21,810 nucleotides of DNA from an uncultured bacterium (GCA_903869975.1 CAIQBF010000014.1:1-21810), one strand, 5' to 3'; counted from the stretch's first letter, positions 1-7,117 are shown. Made by a program: numbers and translations. The notes: a model not told the origin generated them from the sequence alone.

Positions 1-37
1 GATACGGTGCTTATACTAGCTTGATTTCCGGCTGGTG

Positions 38-802
38 TCAATGCGACCACTCTCCTATTTTGACCCGTGTAAGTGAATATAAACAGGCTCCCGTTCCGAT
101 GACCACCCCTATGTCTTCCGCGAGTTGACGGATATAGAACCCGCTCGAAACGGTGAGCGTAACCTTGATTGAGCACAGTTCGGCCGGCAGACGCTCCGCG
201 AGCCCTGTCCAGGCGGCACAGATTTCTCCCTGCCGAAAATTTCCCGTCACTATCTCGGTCAAGTTGTGCACCCGAGTAAGGATCTCCTCGCGAGTCCGTG
301 AACCGACAGAGAGTCGAGTATATGCATCGAGTGAAACCTCATGTGTCGGTAATTCCACAATCGTTCCCTCTTTTGCGTGCGTATGCAATTGCTTGCCACC
401 CACCGTCTTCGATGAATACGGCGGGTATGTTTGCGTTTGTTTCCCCATCTTAGATTTCAAATAGAGGTCGAGCGTCTGTGTGAGACCTTCTTCAAAAGCC
501 TGCACTGAATTCGAGGCGACAACAGGCATTCCCAAAAGATCATACGTATCCGTTGAAACTCCCAAAAGTATTTCTGCCTCATACGTCTTCGCAAGTCCCG
601 TATATGTGTCTTTCTGTTTACACTCCTCACCGGTAAGAATAATGAGTAGCCCCTCCGCCGCAGGATCAAGCCGCCCAGCATACGTCATGGGTACATCGTC
701 CGGAATATGTTCCTCCACCCGCAAACGCAAAAGCGCCTCAAGCGGCGTTTCGCCGAGGCGTTTATGTATGAGGTACGTATTTTTTATGCTTCCGCTTTCC
801 AC
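38..802 (-). CDS. truB: tRNA pseudouridine(55) synthase TruB
   Basis: Isomerises U55 to pseudouridine in the T-loop of tRNAs. The signature YAGRLDPAAEGLL is at residues 41-53, with the catalytic aspartate expected at D46. A YPPYSSKTVGGK motif near residue 126 and GFYIRQLAEDIG near the C-terminus fit the TruB fold. The 254-aa length is close to the catalytic core, with little room for a C-terminal PUA domain, so this is a short TruB. The start is GTG at 802; it lies inside the last codons of the cytidylate kinase gene (19-nt overlap), so the two are almost certainly cotranscribed and translationally coupled. An AAGGGA stretch about 8 nt upstream is the only plausible Shine-Dalgarno-like sequence I found in the window. 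No later start is possible without losing the N-terminal strand, because the next Met (residue 39) sits just before the active-site motif. Confidence 0.95.
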   Translation of the reverse strand: MESGSIKNTYLIHKRLGETPLEALLRLRVEEHIPDDVPMTYAGRLDPAAEGLLIILTGEECKQKDTYTGLAKTYEAEILLGVSTDTYDLLGMPVVASNSVQAFEEGLTQTLDLYLKSKMGKQTQTYPPYSSKTVGGKQLHTHAKEGTIVELPTHEVSLDAYTRLSVGSRTREEILTRVHNLTEIVTGNFRQGEICAAWTGLAERLPAELCSIKVTLTVSSGFYIRQLAEDIGVVIGTGACLYSLTRVKIGEWSH

Positions 803-1371
803 GCGTTATATCCCTTGATGATCAATTTCTCCACGGCCTCAATGCCGTTCGCTTGCGTATCGATCACAAGATCAAAATGCGATACATCCTGATAGTCCTC
901 GATAGCGTAATATTTTTTATAGCGATCCTTTTCACTCGCAAGACGCTCAGCAAGTCGGACTTTTACGTCTTCGAAGGTCTCCGGCATTTCAGCAATCTCT
1001 CCTTCACGCTCAGCCTTCTTGGCAACCATATCTCCAAACACACGCTTAGCGGACGTATCGAGATCGAGGTTAAGAAATACTTTAAAAGAATCCGGCGCAA
1101 GGAACCAGCCGATACGTGAATCGATCACGAAATCATCGTGTGTATCCATAAAGAGTTTCTGCTTCGCATCGATCTCTCGATCGACAGTCGCGTCGCCCTC
1201 CGCAAGAATATTGAGTTCGCCGAGCGTAATGCCGCGTTCGGTAGCCATGGCACGCATAAAATCTCCTGCTGAATAATGAGGATAGTTCAATGCTACCGCC
1301 ACACGCTTGGCTGCTGTGGATTTGCCGGAACCGAGCATTCCGCAGATGGTTATAATATGACGCTTTTGCAT
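784..1371 (-). CDS. cmk: Cytidylate kinase, archaeal-like type
   Basis: Likely phosphorylates CMP/dCMP with ATP in pyrimidine nucleotide recycling. The P-loop GMLGSGKST is near the N-terminus. It is followed by SAGDFMRAMATERG and by DREIDAKQ, the pattern of the short archaeal-type CMP kinases rather than the longer E. coli Cmk. An IDSRIGWFL strand and a late DRYKKYYAIEDYQD segment also match that family. An ATG at 1410 would add 13 residues, but that codon lies in the loop of a rho-independent terminator, so I take the ATG at 1371 (195 aa). No promoter is obvious between the terminator and this start; a TATCCT box 6 nt upstream could give a leaderless transcript, but no -35 matches it. Adenylate kinase-like or dephospho-CoA kinase activity is a less likely alternative. 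Confidence 0.85.
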   Translation of the reverse strand: MQKRHIITICGMLGSGKSTAAKRVAVALNYPHYSAGDFMRAMATERGITLGELNILAEGDATVDREIDAKQKLFMDTHDDFVIDSRIGWFLAPDSFKVFLNLDLDTSAKRVFGDMVAKKAEREGEIAEMPETFEDVKVRLAERLASEKDRYKKYYAIEDYQDVSHFDLVIDTQANGIEAVEKLIIKGYNAWKAEA

Positions 1372-1395
1372 GCCCTGAGGATACCACGACAAACA

Positions 1396-1426
1396 AAAAC
1401 TGCCCAGCATGACGCAGGGCAGTTTT
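1396..1426 (-). terminator. Rho-independent terminator after the 270-aa gene
   Basis: A perfect 10-bp inverted repeat (AAAACTGCCC / GGGCAGTTTT) with an 11-nt loop is followed on the minus strand by a T-rich run. It sits 20 nt past the stop of the upstream minus-strand gene. It also shows that the longer ATG start of the cytidylate kinase ORF, which would fall in its loop, is unlikely. Confidence 0.85.
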
Positions 1427-1445
1427 CTGTATTTTAGAATATTCT

Positions 1446-2258
1446 TTATGAGGCTGGAATAACCTCTCTCCTTTCAAACCAAGGTAACAAATCTTGACCC
1501 TCTTGTATTTTTTCACACTGTTTGAGTAGATCGGTCACGAACAAATACAACGAGTCACTCACCTCAAGCATCTCAGAGTGTAGGACCGCTACTGAATTTT
1601 TATCGCAGGCCAAGCCACCTTCTACTTTCCTCATATACGCATCGTATACAAGGGTATTGTACATTTTCCTTGCCCTCTCAGAGAGTTTCCTCAAATCATA
1701 AGGCTGACGTGAACACATTGAATCCAATAAGAAATCCAGGAAATAATTCATCTGTCTTAACCACCGCATATCAGACTCATCCCCTTTTTGGATGTTTTGA
1801 ATACGACACACAAGATGATTGTACCGCCTAGGACTGGATGAAAATGACGTCCACGCAGCAACTAGATACACGCTAAATATTTCTCGTGAGGGGAAATCCT
1901 TGCTCAATTCTTTAGAGAAAACCGCCTGCTCTTCCCATTCCTTCTCTGAGGAAAACGGTAGCTTTATTGAGAGCAGCGGCTCTATGACCGCCTCTGCGGC
2001 AGCCCGAACACAAGAATGCATTCGCGAGACTCTCTCTTTCTCTAATCCCAAAAAAAAGAATGTTGGCTCCTCTTCGAGTAGCACCAGCCGCGAATACTCC
2101 ATAATGTTCGCTTTAAGACTATGCTCTTTAAAGGCTAGGGATCTTTTTGCGTAGACCCTGCAAGTGAGCCATATCAGGAAAATGATTTGGCAAACCAAAA
2201 GTACGATTGCCCAACTGGGCACGGTGCTGCTCACTTGCAGCAAAATTAAATGTTTCAT
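1446..2258 (-). CDS. Unrecognised protein with one N-terminal membrane segment
   Basis: I do not recognise this 270-aa protein. Residues about 14-34 (SWAIVLLVCQIIFLIWLTC) form one transmembrane segment, followed by a positively charged stretch (RVYAKR), so a cytoplasmic C-terminal body is likely. The rest looks mostly alpha-helical, with many charged and aromatic residues and six or so scattered cysteines; no catalytic motif stands out. It has its own transcription unit: an extended -10 promoter lies upstream and a terminator follows the stop. The leader is about 26 nt, A-rich, with no Shine-Dalgarno sequence. Base use is slightly more AT-rich than in the ribosomal genes next door. It could be a lineage-specific membrane-anchored protein; no function is assigned. 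Confidence 0.75.
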   Translation of the reverse strand: MKHLILLQVSSTVPSWAIVLLVCQIIFLIWLTCRVYAKRSLAFKEHSLKANIMEYSRLVLLEEEPTFFFLGLEKERVSRMHSCVRAAAEAVIEPLLSIKLPFSSEKEWEEQAVFSKELSKDFPSREIFSVYLVAAWTSFSSSPRRYNHLVCRIQNIQKGDESDMRWLRQMNYFLDFLLDSMCSRQPYDLRKLSERARKMYNTLVYDAYMRKVEGGLACDKNSVAVLHSEMLEVSDSLYLFVTDLLKQCEKIQEGQDLLPWFERREVIPAS

Positions 2259-2290
2259 TTACGTTTGTTTTTGAGTTTTGAAATAAAATT

Positions 2291-2319
2291 CTTATAACAC
2301 TACAATGCTTTTCATACAA
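2291..2319 (-). promoter_or_regulatory. Promoter of the 270-aa membrane protein gene
   Basis: On the minus strand TTGTAT is followed by a 17-nt spacer and TATAAG, with TG one base before the -10 (extended -10). The start of transcription would be near 2284, about 26 nt before the ATG. Confidence 0.65.
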
Positions 2320-2342
2320 TAGCAAGGCCGTATCCTCACAAC

Positions 2343-2370
2343 AAAAAACCGCCCTTTCGGACGGTTTTTT
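2343..2370 (-). terminator. Terminator of the rpsS-rplE operon
   Basis: AAAAAACCG pairs with CGGTTTTTT around a CTTTCG-type loop, extended by two more G-C pairs past one mismatch. It begins 10 nt after the rplE stop. It ends the ribosomal operon where spc genes such as rpsN and rpsH would normally follow. Confidence 0.85.
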
Positions 2371-2380
2371 GTATTCGTAA

Positions 2381-2941
2381 TTATTTTTTCTTGACTGAGT
2401 CAGCTTCTGATTTGAATGGAACACCGAGGAGCTCGAAGAATTTTGTACCCTCTTCCTTGGTCTTTGCGCTCGTAACGAGTGTAACCGAAAGACCAAACAC
2501 ATCCTTGATATCTTCATCTGCAGTCTCAGGGAAAATCGTATGCTCCTTGAGTCCGAGTGTAAGGTTGCCGATAGAGTCGACAGCAGTACGATTGAATCCA
2601 CGGAAGTCTTTTGTACGAGGAACTGCGATATTGAAAAACTTCTCAAGAAAACCGTACATACGTGGACCACGAAGCGTGACCGAGATACCGACTGGATCTC
2701 CCTGGCGGATCTTGAATGTCGCGATCGACTGCTTTGCTCCGCGGAGTGCTGTCTTCTGTCCAGTGATTTTGGTCAATCGGTCAGCAACGAGATCGTTGTG
2801 ATTCTTGTTGCGCTTCATCGCGTTACCAGTACCTGAACCGATAACAACCTTAAGGAGCTTAGGAGCAGCCATCACATTCTTGTAGCCGAATGTGCCTTTG
2901 AGTGTCTCGTATGATTTCTGTGATTTTTCTTTGACTGTCAT
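2381..2941 (-). CDS. rplE: Large-subunit ribosomal protein uL5
   Basis: Binds 5S rRNA and the central protuberance of the large subunit and contacts P-site tRNA. Recognised over its full length: KVVIGSGTGNAMK early, then ITGQKTALRGAKQSIATFKIRQGDPVG and VTLRGPRMYGFLEK, and the RGFNRTAVDSIGNLTLGLKEH region, all typical of uL5. Its 186 aa match the family (about 180), with a short Lys-rich tail. It is the last gene of its operon; a terminator follows directly. The canonical next genes (rpsN, rpsH, rplF) are not here. The ATG at 2941 has no Shine-Dalgarno sequence. Confidence 0.97.
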   Translation of the reverse strand: MTVKEKSQKSYETLKGTFGYKNVMAAPKLLKVVIGSGTGNAMKRNKNHNDLVADRLTKITGQKTALRGAKQSIATFKIRQGDPVGISVTLRGPRMYGFLEKFFNIAVPRTKDFRGFNRTAVDSIGNLTLGLKEHTIFPETADEDIKDVFGLSVTLVTSAKTKEEGTKFFELLGVPFKSEADSVKKK

Positions 2942-2998
2942 ATAGTTGGCGGATTTAGGTCGAAAGACATGCCTTCACCTAGTACCGTGATTACGTAA

Positions 2999-3304
2999 TT
3001 AAACTTCCTGTCCGCTTGATTTTGCAATGCGAACCTTTTTACCATTTACCTCCTTTGCTCCAGCGCGAGTAGCCTTTCCAGACTTAGGATCGATGAGCGC
3101 AACGTTTGGGCGATTGATTGGGTGCGAGATCTCGATAGTCGAGCCCTTGCCTCCTTTTGTTGTCGCTTTCTGGTGACGCTTCTTCATGTTGAGTCCTTCA
3201 ACGAGTACGCGGTTCTCCTTTGGGAAAACTGCAAGAACCTTGCCGGACTTGCCTGCATCTTTTCCTTTCGTAACTATTACTTTGTCTCCTTTTTTGATAT
3301 TCAT
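2999..3304 (-). CDS. rplX: Large-subunit ribosomal protein uL24
   Basis: An early assembly protein of the large subunit near the exit tunnel. The N-terminal KOW motif is clear: MNIKKGDKVIVTKGKDAGKSGKV, then VLAVFPKENRVLVEGLNMKKRH. The C-terminal part has HPINRPNVALIDPKSGKATR, also family-typical. The reading frame is open for 43 codons upstream, but that part overlaps the uL14 gene in another frame and is not uL24-like; the ATG at 3304 gives 101 aa, the normal length. It lies 16 nt downstream of rplN and 57 nt upstream of rplE in the same operon. No Shine-Dalgarno sequence is visible. Confidence 0.96.
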   Translation of the reverse strand: MNIKKGDKVIVTKGKDAGKSGKVLAVFPKENRVLVEGLNMKKRHQKATTKGGKGSTIEISHPINRPNVALIDPKSGKATRAGAKEVNGKKVRIAKSSGQEV

Positions 3305-3320
3305 AAATAGGTAGAAGAGA

Positions 3321-3698
3321 TTAAATGACCTCAGGCGCAAGCGAGATAATCTTCTGGTAGCCGCGCTCACCGAGCTCACGAGGAATTGGTCCGAAAATGC
3401 GTCCTGCGATAGGCTCAAAGCGCTGCTTGCCACTGCCGATAAGAACTACGGCATTGTCATCGAAGGAGATGTATGAACCATCCTTGCGGCGCATAGCTTC
3501 GCGCTGGCGAACGACGACTGCGTGATGAACGCCCTTCTTCTTAACGCCTTTGCGAGGTTCTGCAACTTTGACAGAGATCACAACCACATCACCGATGCGT
3601 GCGTAGCGGCGCTTTGAAGAGCCGAGGACCTTGAAGACCATGCCGATTTTTCCTCCGGCGTTGTCTGCGATTTTTACGATTGTCTGTGGTTGGATCAT
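3321..3698 (-). CDS. rplN: Large-subunit ribosomal protein uL14
   Basis: Sits at the subunit interface and is the docking point for the silencing factor RsfS in other bacteria. Starts MIQPQTIVKIADNAGGK and ends with IFGPIPRELGERGYQKIISLAPEVI, both hallmarks of uL14. Its 125 aa compare with 122 in E. coli; a three-residue difference lies in the KKGVHHAVVVRQREAMRRKDGSY region. The longer open frame (25 codons upstream) overlaps rpsQ and is rejected in favour of the ATG at 3698. It follows rpsQ by 22 nt in the canonical order. Confidence 0.97.
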   Translation of the reverse strand: MIQPQTIVKIADNAGGKIGMVFKVLGSSKRRYARIGDVVVISVKVAEPRKGVKKKGVHHAVVVRQREAMRRKDGSYISFDDNAVVLIGSGKQRFEPIAGRIFGPIPRELGERGYQKIISLAPEVI

Positions 3699-3720
3699 AT
3701 AATGGTTTGTTAGTTTTCGA

Positions 3721-4038
3721 TTATTTTGTGACGAGCGTGAAGCGCTTGTCTTTTGAGATCGGGCGAGTCTCAACGATCTCGACCTTGTCCCCTACCTTGG
3801 CAGTGCTGTTTTCGTCATGCACCTTGTACTTCTTTGAAAGCGTCTGGTACTTTTGGTACTTAGGGTGCTTTACGAAGCGCGAGACTTTGACGACGACCGT
3901 TTTCTGCATGCTTGCCTTCACGACAACTCCTGCGAGTGTGGTGTGCTTTGCTGCAGTAGCTGGAGCAACTGCTTTCGGAGTTGCCTTACCGGTACCGGTC
4001 GAAGCTTTTTTAGTTGTTTTTTTAGTAGTAGTTGCCAT
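3721..4038 (-). CDS. rpsQ: Small-subunit ribosomal protein uS17 with N-terminal extension
   Basis: A primary 16S rRNA-binding protein with an OB fold. The core from about residue 31 (TTLAGVVVKASMQKTVVVKVSRFVKHPKYQKY) to residue 95 is clearly uS17, including the HDENSTAKVGDKVEIVETRPISKDKRF segment. The first 30 residues are a Thr/Lys/Ala-rich low-complexity extension, making 105 aa against about 85 in E. coli. Similar basic or Ala/Lys tails occur on several ribosomal proteins here. It lies only 7 nt after the rplP stop, where rpmC (uL29) would normally sit between the two genes. Confidence 0.95.
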   Translation of the reverse strand: MATTTKKTTKKASTGTGKATPKAVAPATAAKHTTLAGVVVKASMQKTVVVKVSRFVKHPKYQKYQTLSKKYKVHDENSTAKVGDKVEIVETRPISKDKRFTLVTK

Positions 4039-4045
4039 ATAAGTG

Positions 4046-4465
4046 TTATGCGCGAGATACGATGCGAGTCTTTACGGGAAGCTTCGTACCTGCTTTGCGG
4101 AGCGCTTCGCGTGCTCCGGCTTCGTCCATACCGTCAATCTCGTAGATTACGCGGCCTGGGCGGATTTCCATGCAGAATCCCTGTGGATCACCCTTACCCT
4201 TACCCATTCCAACCTCTGGCGGCTTAGCCGTATATGGTCGGTCTGGGAAAATGCGGATCCATGCCTTACCAGTCTTGGTCATTGCGCGGGCCATAGCCTT
4301 GCGTCCTGCCTCGATCTGGTTTGAACGGATACGTCCTGCAGTCTCAGCTTTGAGACCGAATGAACCGTAGGAAAGCGTTGTTCCGCGAGTTTCCGGAGTA
4401 GCCTTGGTCATGTCCTTGCGGGCAGTCTGCCATTTTCGATACTTGATTTTTTTCGGGAAAAGCAT
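4046..4465 (-). CDS. rplP: Large-subunit ribosomal protein uL16
   Basis: Helps position tRNA at the A site and joins late in large-subunit assembly. Clear family features: MLFPKKIKYRKWQ at the start, LSYGSFGLKAETAGRI, then IRIFPDRPYTAKPPEVGMGKGKG (the loop near the peptidyl transferase centre). Its 139 aa are normal for the family. It lies 8 nt after rpsC and 7 nt before rpsQ. In place of the common RGRM arginine-methylated/hydroxylated tract, the residues in that loop are standard. No Shine-Dalgarno sequence precedes the ATG. Confidence 0.97.
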   Translation of the reverse strand: MLFPKKIKYRKWQTARKDMTKATPETRGTTLSYGSFGLKAETAGRIRSNQIEAGRKAMARAMTKTGKAWIRIFPDRPYTAKPPEVGMGKGKGDPQGFCMEIRPGRVIYEIDGMDEAGAREALRKAGTKLPVKTRIVSRA

Positions 4466-4473
4466 AAATACTT

Positions 4474-5172
4474 CTATTTCTTGGCTGGAGCCACGGCATT
4501 AGCGCCGTTGTCCTTTTTGACCTCGAAGACCTCTCCACGGTAGATCCACACCTTAATACCGATGTCTCCATACGTCATGTGTGCCTTCTCACGTGTGTAA
4601 TCTACGTCTGCACGGAAAGTCTGAAGTGGGATCGAACCACGCTTCTGCTCTTCGATGCGGGCGATTTCAGCGCCACCAAGACGTCCAGAGAGGACAATCT
4701 TCACTCCCTCAACTCCGCGAGTCATAATGACACGCTCTACAGCCTGCTTCATAACGCGGCGGAATGGAAGACGCTTTTCAAGAGCCTCCGCTACTGAGTA
4801 CGCAACAATGTGTGCATCAGCGTCAGGGTTCGTGACTTCGATGATGTCGAGCTTGAGCTCTTCAGGAACAGGAAGTCCTTTCTTCTTCATGAAAGTAACA
4901 ATATCCTGCTTGAGCTTTACTGAGCCTTCGCCAGAGCGGCCGATAACCATGCCGGGGCGTGATGTACGGATGATGAAGCGAGTAGACTTAGGAGAGCGCT
5001 CCATTTCGATAGACGAAACATAGAGACCGCGCATGCGCTTCTCCAGCATTTCGCGCACGAGAACATCGCCCTTCAAGTATTCCTTGTACTTCTTCGGTGC
5101 TGCAAACCAGCGAGATTTCCAGTCTCGGAGAATGACAAGTCTATGTGCGTATGGATGGACAACTTTTGACAT
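4474..5172 (-). CDS. rpsC: Small-subunit ribosomal protein uS3
   Basis: Lines the mRNA entry channel and contributes to helicase activity there. An N-terminal type II KH domain has the GxxG-type motif VIGRSGEGS around residue 77, and the C-terminal domain has GVEGVKIVLSGRLGGAEIAR followed by the conserved YTREKAHMTYGDIGIKVWIYRGE. Its 232 aa match E. coli uS3 (233). It starts 4 nt after rplV ends, so the two are tightly coupled. The C-terminus carries a short Asn/Ala/Lys tail. Confidence 0.97.
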   Translation of the reverse strand: MSKVVHPYAHRLVILRDWKSRWFAAPKKYKEYLKGDVLVREMLEKRMRGLYVSSIEMERSPKSTRFIIRTSRPGMVIGRSGEGSVKLKQDIVTFMKKKGLPVPEELKLDIIEVTNPDADAHIVAYSVAEALEKRLPFRRVMKQAVERVIMTRGVEGVKIVLSGRLGGAEIARIEEQKRGSIPLQTFRADVDYTREKAHMTYGDIGIKVWIYRGEVFEVKKDNGANAVAPAKK

Positions 5173-5176
5173 ATGA

Positions 5177-5620
5177 TTATTCTTTTACCGCCTTAGCTTT
5201 AGTAGGTTTCTTGGCAGCCACCTTCTTTACGGGCTTTGCCTTTTCGACAGGTGTTGACTCCTTTTTCTCAGCCTTTGCAGCCTTTACTGCTTTTGCTCCC
5301 TTTTCAGAAAGAGTAAGCGTAACGTGACTTGCATGCTTGTGAATAGCAGAAGCGCGTCCGAAAGCACGAGGCATATGGCGCTTGAGAACGATTCCCTTGT
5401 CTACCGTAACGTCTTTGACCATAAGGAGCTCGACGTCGGCGCCAGCTACTTTAGCATTTGCTACAGCAGAAGCAAGAAGCTTCTCCATAGGGAGAGCAGC
5501 GCGCTTTGCGAGGTGCTTGAGCTCGAGCATTGCTACGTCTACCTGCTTGCCTTTTATAAGGTTCGCAACGAGGCGGACTTTGCGGGGAGCTTGGCGATAG
5601 TTTTTGAGATAAGCTTTCAT
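5177..5620 (-). CDS. rplV: Large-subunit ribosomal protein uL22 with Lys/Ala-rich tail
   Basis: Its long beta-hairpin lines the exit tunnel in known ribosomes. The core is typical: YRQAPRKVRLVANLIKGK, then LASAVANAKVAGADVELL, with the tunnel hairpin region KGIVLKRHMPRAFGRASAIHK. After about residue 112 there is a Lys/Ala/Pro-rich extension of roughly 35 residues (KAVKAAKAEKK, then KPVKKVAAKKP), making 147 aa against 110 in E. coli. The tail is low-complexity and probably disordered. It lies between rpsS and rpsC in the normal S10 order. Confidence 0.96.
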   Translation of the reverse strand: MKAYLKNYRQAPRKVRLVANLIKGKQVDVAMLELKHLAKRAALPMEKLLASAVANAKVAGADVELLMVKDVTVDKGIVLKRHMPRAFGRASAIHKHASHVTLTLSEKGAKAVKAAKAEKKESTPVEKAKPVKKVAAKKPTKAKAVKE

Positions 5621-5628
5621 ATAACAGA

Positions 5629-5973
5629 TTATTTCTTCTTAGCGTCAGCAGCGGCGTTTGCAGACTTAGCAGCGGCGATCTCGCCCTCTTTCTGCTTGGT
5701 CTCAAGCTCTTTCTGCATTTTTCCTCCGTGCTTACGGAAAGTGCGTGTAGGAGAAAACTCTCCCAAACGATGTCCGACCATGTCCTCAGTAACCACAACC
5801 TCGACATGCACCTTTCCATTGTGTACGCCAAAGGTAAAGCCCACCATTTCTGGGGCGATCTGACATGCGCGTGCCCATGTCTTGATAACAGCGGAACCTT
5901 GCGCTGTCTTTCCCTCAATCTTTTTCATGAGGCGCTCGTCTACATATGGTCCTTTTTTGAGTGATCGTGTCAT
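5629..5973 (-). CDS. rpsS: Small-subunit ribosomal protein uS19 with C-terminal extension
   Basis: Sits in the head of the small subunit with uS13. The start MTRSLKKGPYVDERLMKKI and the GHRLGEFSPTRTFRKH motif are diagnostic. The last 25 or so residues (KQKEGEIAAAKSANAAADAKKK) are a charged Ala/Lys tail; total 114 aa against about 92. The open frame continues upstream, but the ATG at 5973 is the family start and lies about 32 nt after a good predicted transcription start. This makes rpsS the first gene of its operon, which is unusual, because rplB normally precedes it directly. Here rplB is about 2.5 kb away across an inserted island. Confidence 0.96.
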   Translation of the reverse strand: MTRSLKKGPYVDERLMKKIEGKTAQGSAVIKTWARACQIAPEMVGFTFGVHNGKVHVEVVVTEDMVGHRLGEFSPTRTFRKHGGKMQKELETKQKEGEIAAAKSANAAADAKKK

Positions 5974-6011
5974 ACAGTAATTAAAATAGCTCCGAGGAGC
6001 CGTGTCAGGAC

Positions 6012-6039
6012 ATACTAGCAAAAACGCAGAGAATGTCAA
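6012..6039 (-). promoter_or_regulatory. Promoter of the rpsS-rplE ribosomal operon
   Basis: On the minus strand a consensus TTGACA -35 (6034-6039) is followed by a 16-nt spacer and TAGTAT (6012-6017). Transcription would start near 6005, giving a leader of about 32 nt. A small palindrome GCTCCGAGGAGC at 5989-6000 lies in that leader. This explains how the downstream half of the S10 cluster is expressed after its separation from rplB. Confidence 0.8.
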
Positions 6040-6077
6040 ATCGACAAAAATGCGGAGGTGTTGAAAGCACCTAATGT

Positions 6078-6100
6078 TTGACAAAACAAGAAGATATAGT
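6078..6100 (+). promoter_or_regulatory. Possible promoter of the phosphoribosyltransferase-like gene
   Basis: A perfect TTGACA is at 6078-6083 and a good -10-like TATAGT at 6095-6100, but they are only 11 nt apart, so they cannot both be used as a pair. With 16-nt spacing the -10 would be the weak TAATGT at 6100-6105. A short dyad AGGTG/CACCT at 6056-6072 lies just upstream. Some promoter is expected here because the gene is divergent from rpsS. Confidence 0.35.
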
Positions 6101-6137
6101 AATGTAGAAAAAAATTCACCGTTAAAAAATACATGAT

Positions 6138-7100
6138 ATGTCTCCAGAAAAAAACAAAGAAAGGATTGCCCAGGTGTGGGTTGAATACCTTATAAAATTC
6201 AACGCAATCGATTGCGCAACAAAAGGTGAACACCTTGATCCGGCGCGTTTGTTCGGACGCTACGGGAGCAGGAACTTCCTGACCCAATCGTGTAGCGAAC
6301 AAATTCGAGAAGCAAGAATCCCCTACGATTGCATCGTAACGATGTCCGCACAGAGCGCACTCTTCGCAGCGTCGCTCGCAAACAAACTGCAGGTTCCCTT
6401 TATTCAAAAGAGAGGTACGGAATGGTATGTATTCAACCCAGGGAACTTTTTTCAATCTGAAGAAGAGAAAATTTTTGCAAAAACAATACTGGCTGGATCA
6501 TACTCTGTCCTACCCTATGCCGTACAGCTCGCCGACAAACACAAGCTTGGCTGTGCCTATGTAATGGATGATAACCAAACAGCAAGGTGTGGCGGAGACA
6601 CCATCCCCGAGAGATCAGCGGTATTCTTTCTTACGGAAGAATACGACCGGAAAAGAAAAACCGCTGTACTGAAAAATTTAGCCAAGAAAAAATGCTGGAT
6701 AAACACAGCACACAATTTATCGATCCAAACTAAAGGATCGATACAAAAGAAACTGAATACTAAAGACAGACACGAAATTCAGGTGCTTGCAGTCACGGAC
6801 ATAGTCACAACCGGCGAACAACAAGCAAAGGAAATAACCGAACTTCGCAAAGCAGGATTCGAGTGCGAACACCTGATTAGTCTGTTCACGTATGATTTAT
6901 CGTGCGCACGAGAAATATTCCAAGGAAGCAGGGCTTTTGGAACTTCCAAATCAACTTTGGGAAAACCCTGCCGTATCACTCCCCTTGTAACCTGGACTGA
7001 AACATTCAAGGCAATGGAAGGACTTGAAAAGCTCAGTGAGCTAGGGATGAAGATACATACTGAAGTAGAACTCCTCAACAGGAATCTTATGGGTGCATAA
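6138..7100 (+). CDS. Phosphoribosyltransferase-like protein, orotate PRTase-related, unusual architecture
   Basis: A 320-aa cytosolic protein. Near residue 225 VLAVTDIVTTGEQ resembles the PRPP-binding loop of type I phosphoribosyltransferases (usual form hhhhDDhhTTG), with the first acidic residue replaced by T. Around residues 64-90, YDCIVTMSAQSALFAASLAN resembles the conserved early strand and helix of orotate phosphoribosyltransferase. A second such segment follows near residues 118-150 (GSYSVLPYAVQLADKHKLG, then YVMDDNQTARCGGD), recalling the OPRT region before the flexible loop. Family OPRTs are about 180-220 aa, so this protein is long and seems to carry a duplicated or inserted half-domain. 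A closing TFKAMEGLEKL also recalls OPRT C-termini. It may be an active, altered or regulatory PRTase; substrate unknown. It lies alone on the plus strand inside a ribosomal-protein cluster, with a terminator directly after it and no Shine-Dalgarno sequence. Confidence 0.6.
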   Translation: MSPEKNKERIAQVWVEYLIKFNAIDCATKGEHLDPARLFGRYGSRNFLTQSCSEQIREARIPYDCIVTMSAQSALFAASLANKLQVPFIQKRGTEWYVFNPGNFFQSEEEKIFAKTILAGSYSVLPYAVQLADKHKLGCAYVMDDNQTARCGGDTIPERSAVFFLTEEYDRKRKTAVLKNLAKKKCWINTAHNLSIQTKGSIQKKLNTKDRHEIQVLAVTDIVTTGEQQAKEITELRKAGFECEHLISLFTYDLSCAREIFQGSRAFGTSKSTLGKPCRITPLVTWTETFKAMEGLEKLSELGMKIHTEVELLNRNLMGA

Positions 7101-7117
7101 CCCGCAAGGAAAACAAT

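Noticed and set aside
1..37. Possible start of another gene left of truB
   Set aside because: Only 37 bases are visible and no start or motif can be judged.
153..464. Plus-strand frames opposite truB and cytidylate kinase
   Set aside because: They overlap recognisable genes on the other strand and have no family features.
1372..1410. Longer N-terminus of the cytidylate kinase from the ATG at 1410
   Set aside because: This ATG is inside the loop of a perfect rho-independent terminator and the extra residues are not family-like.
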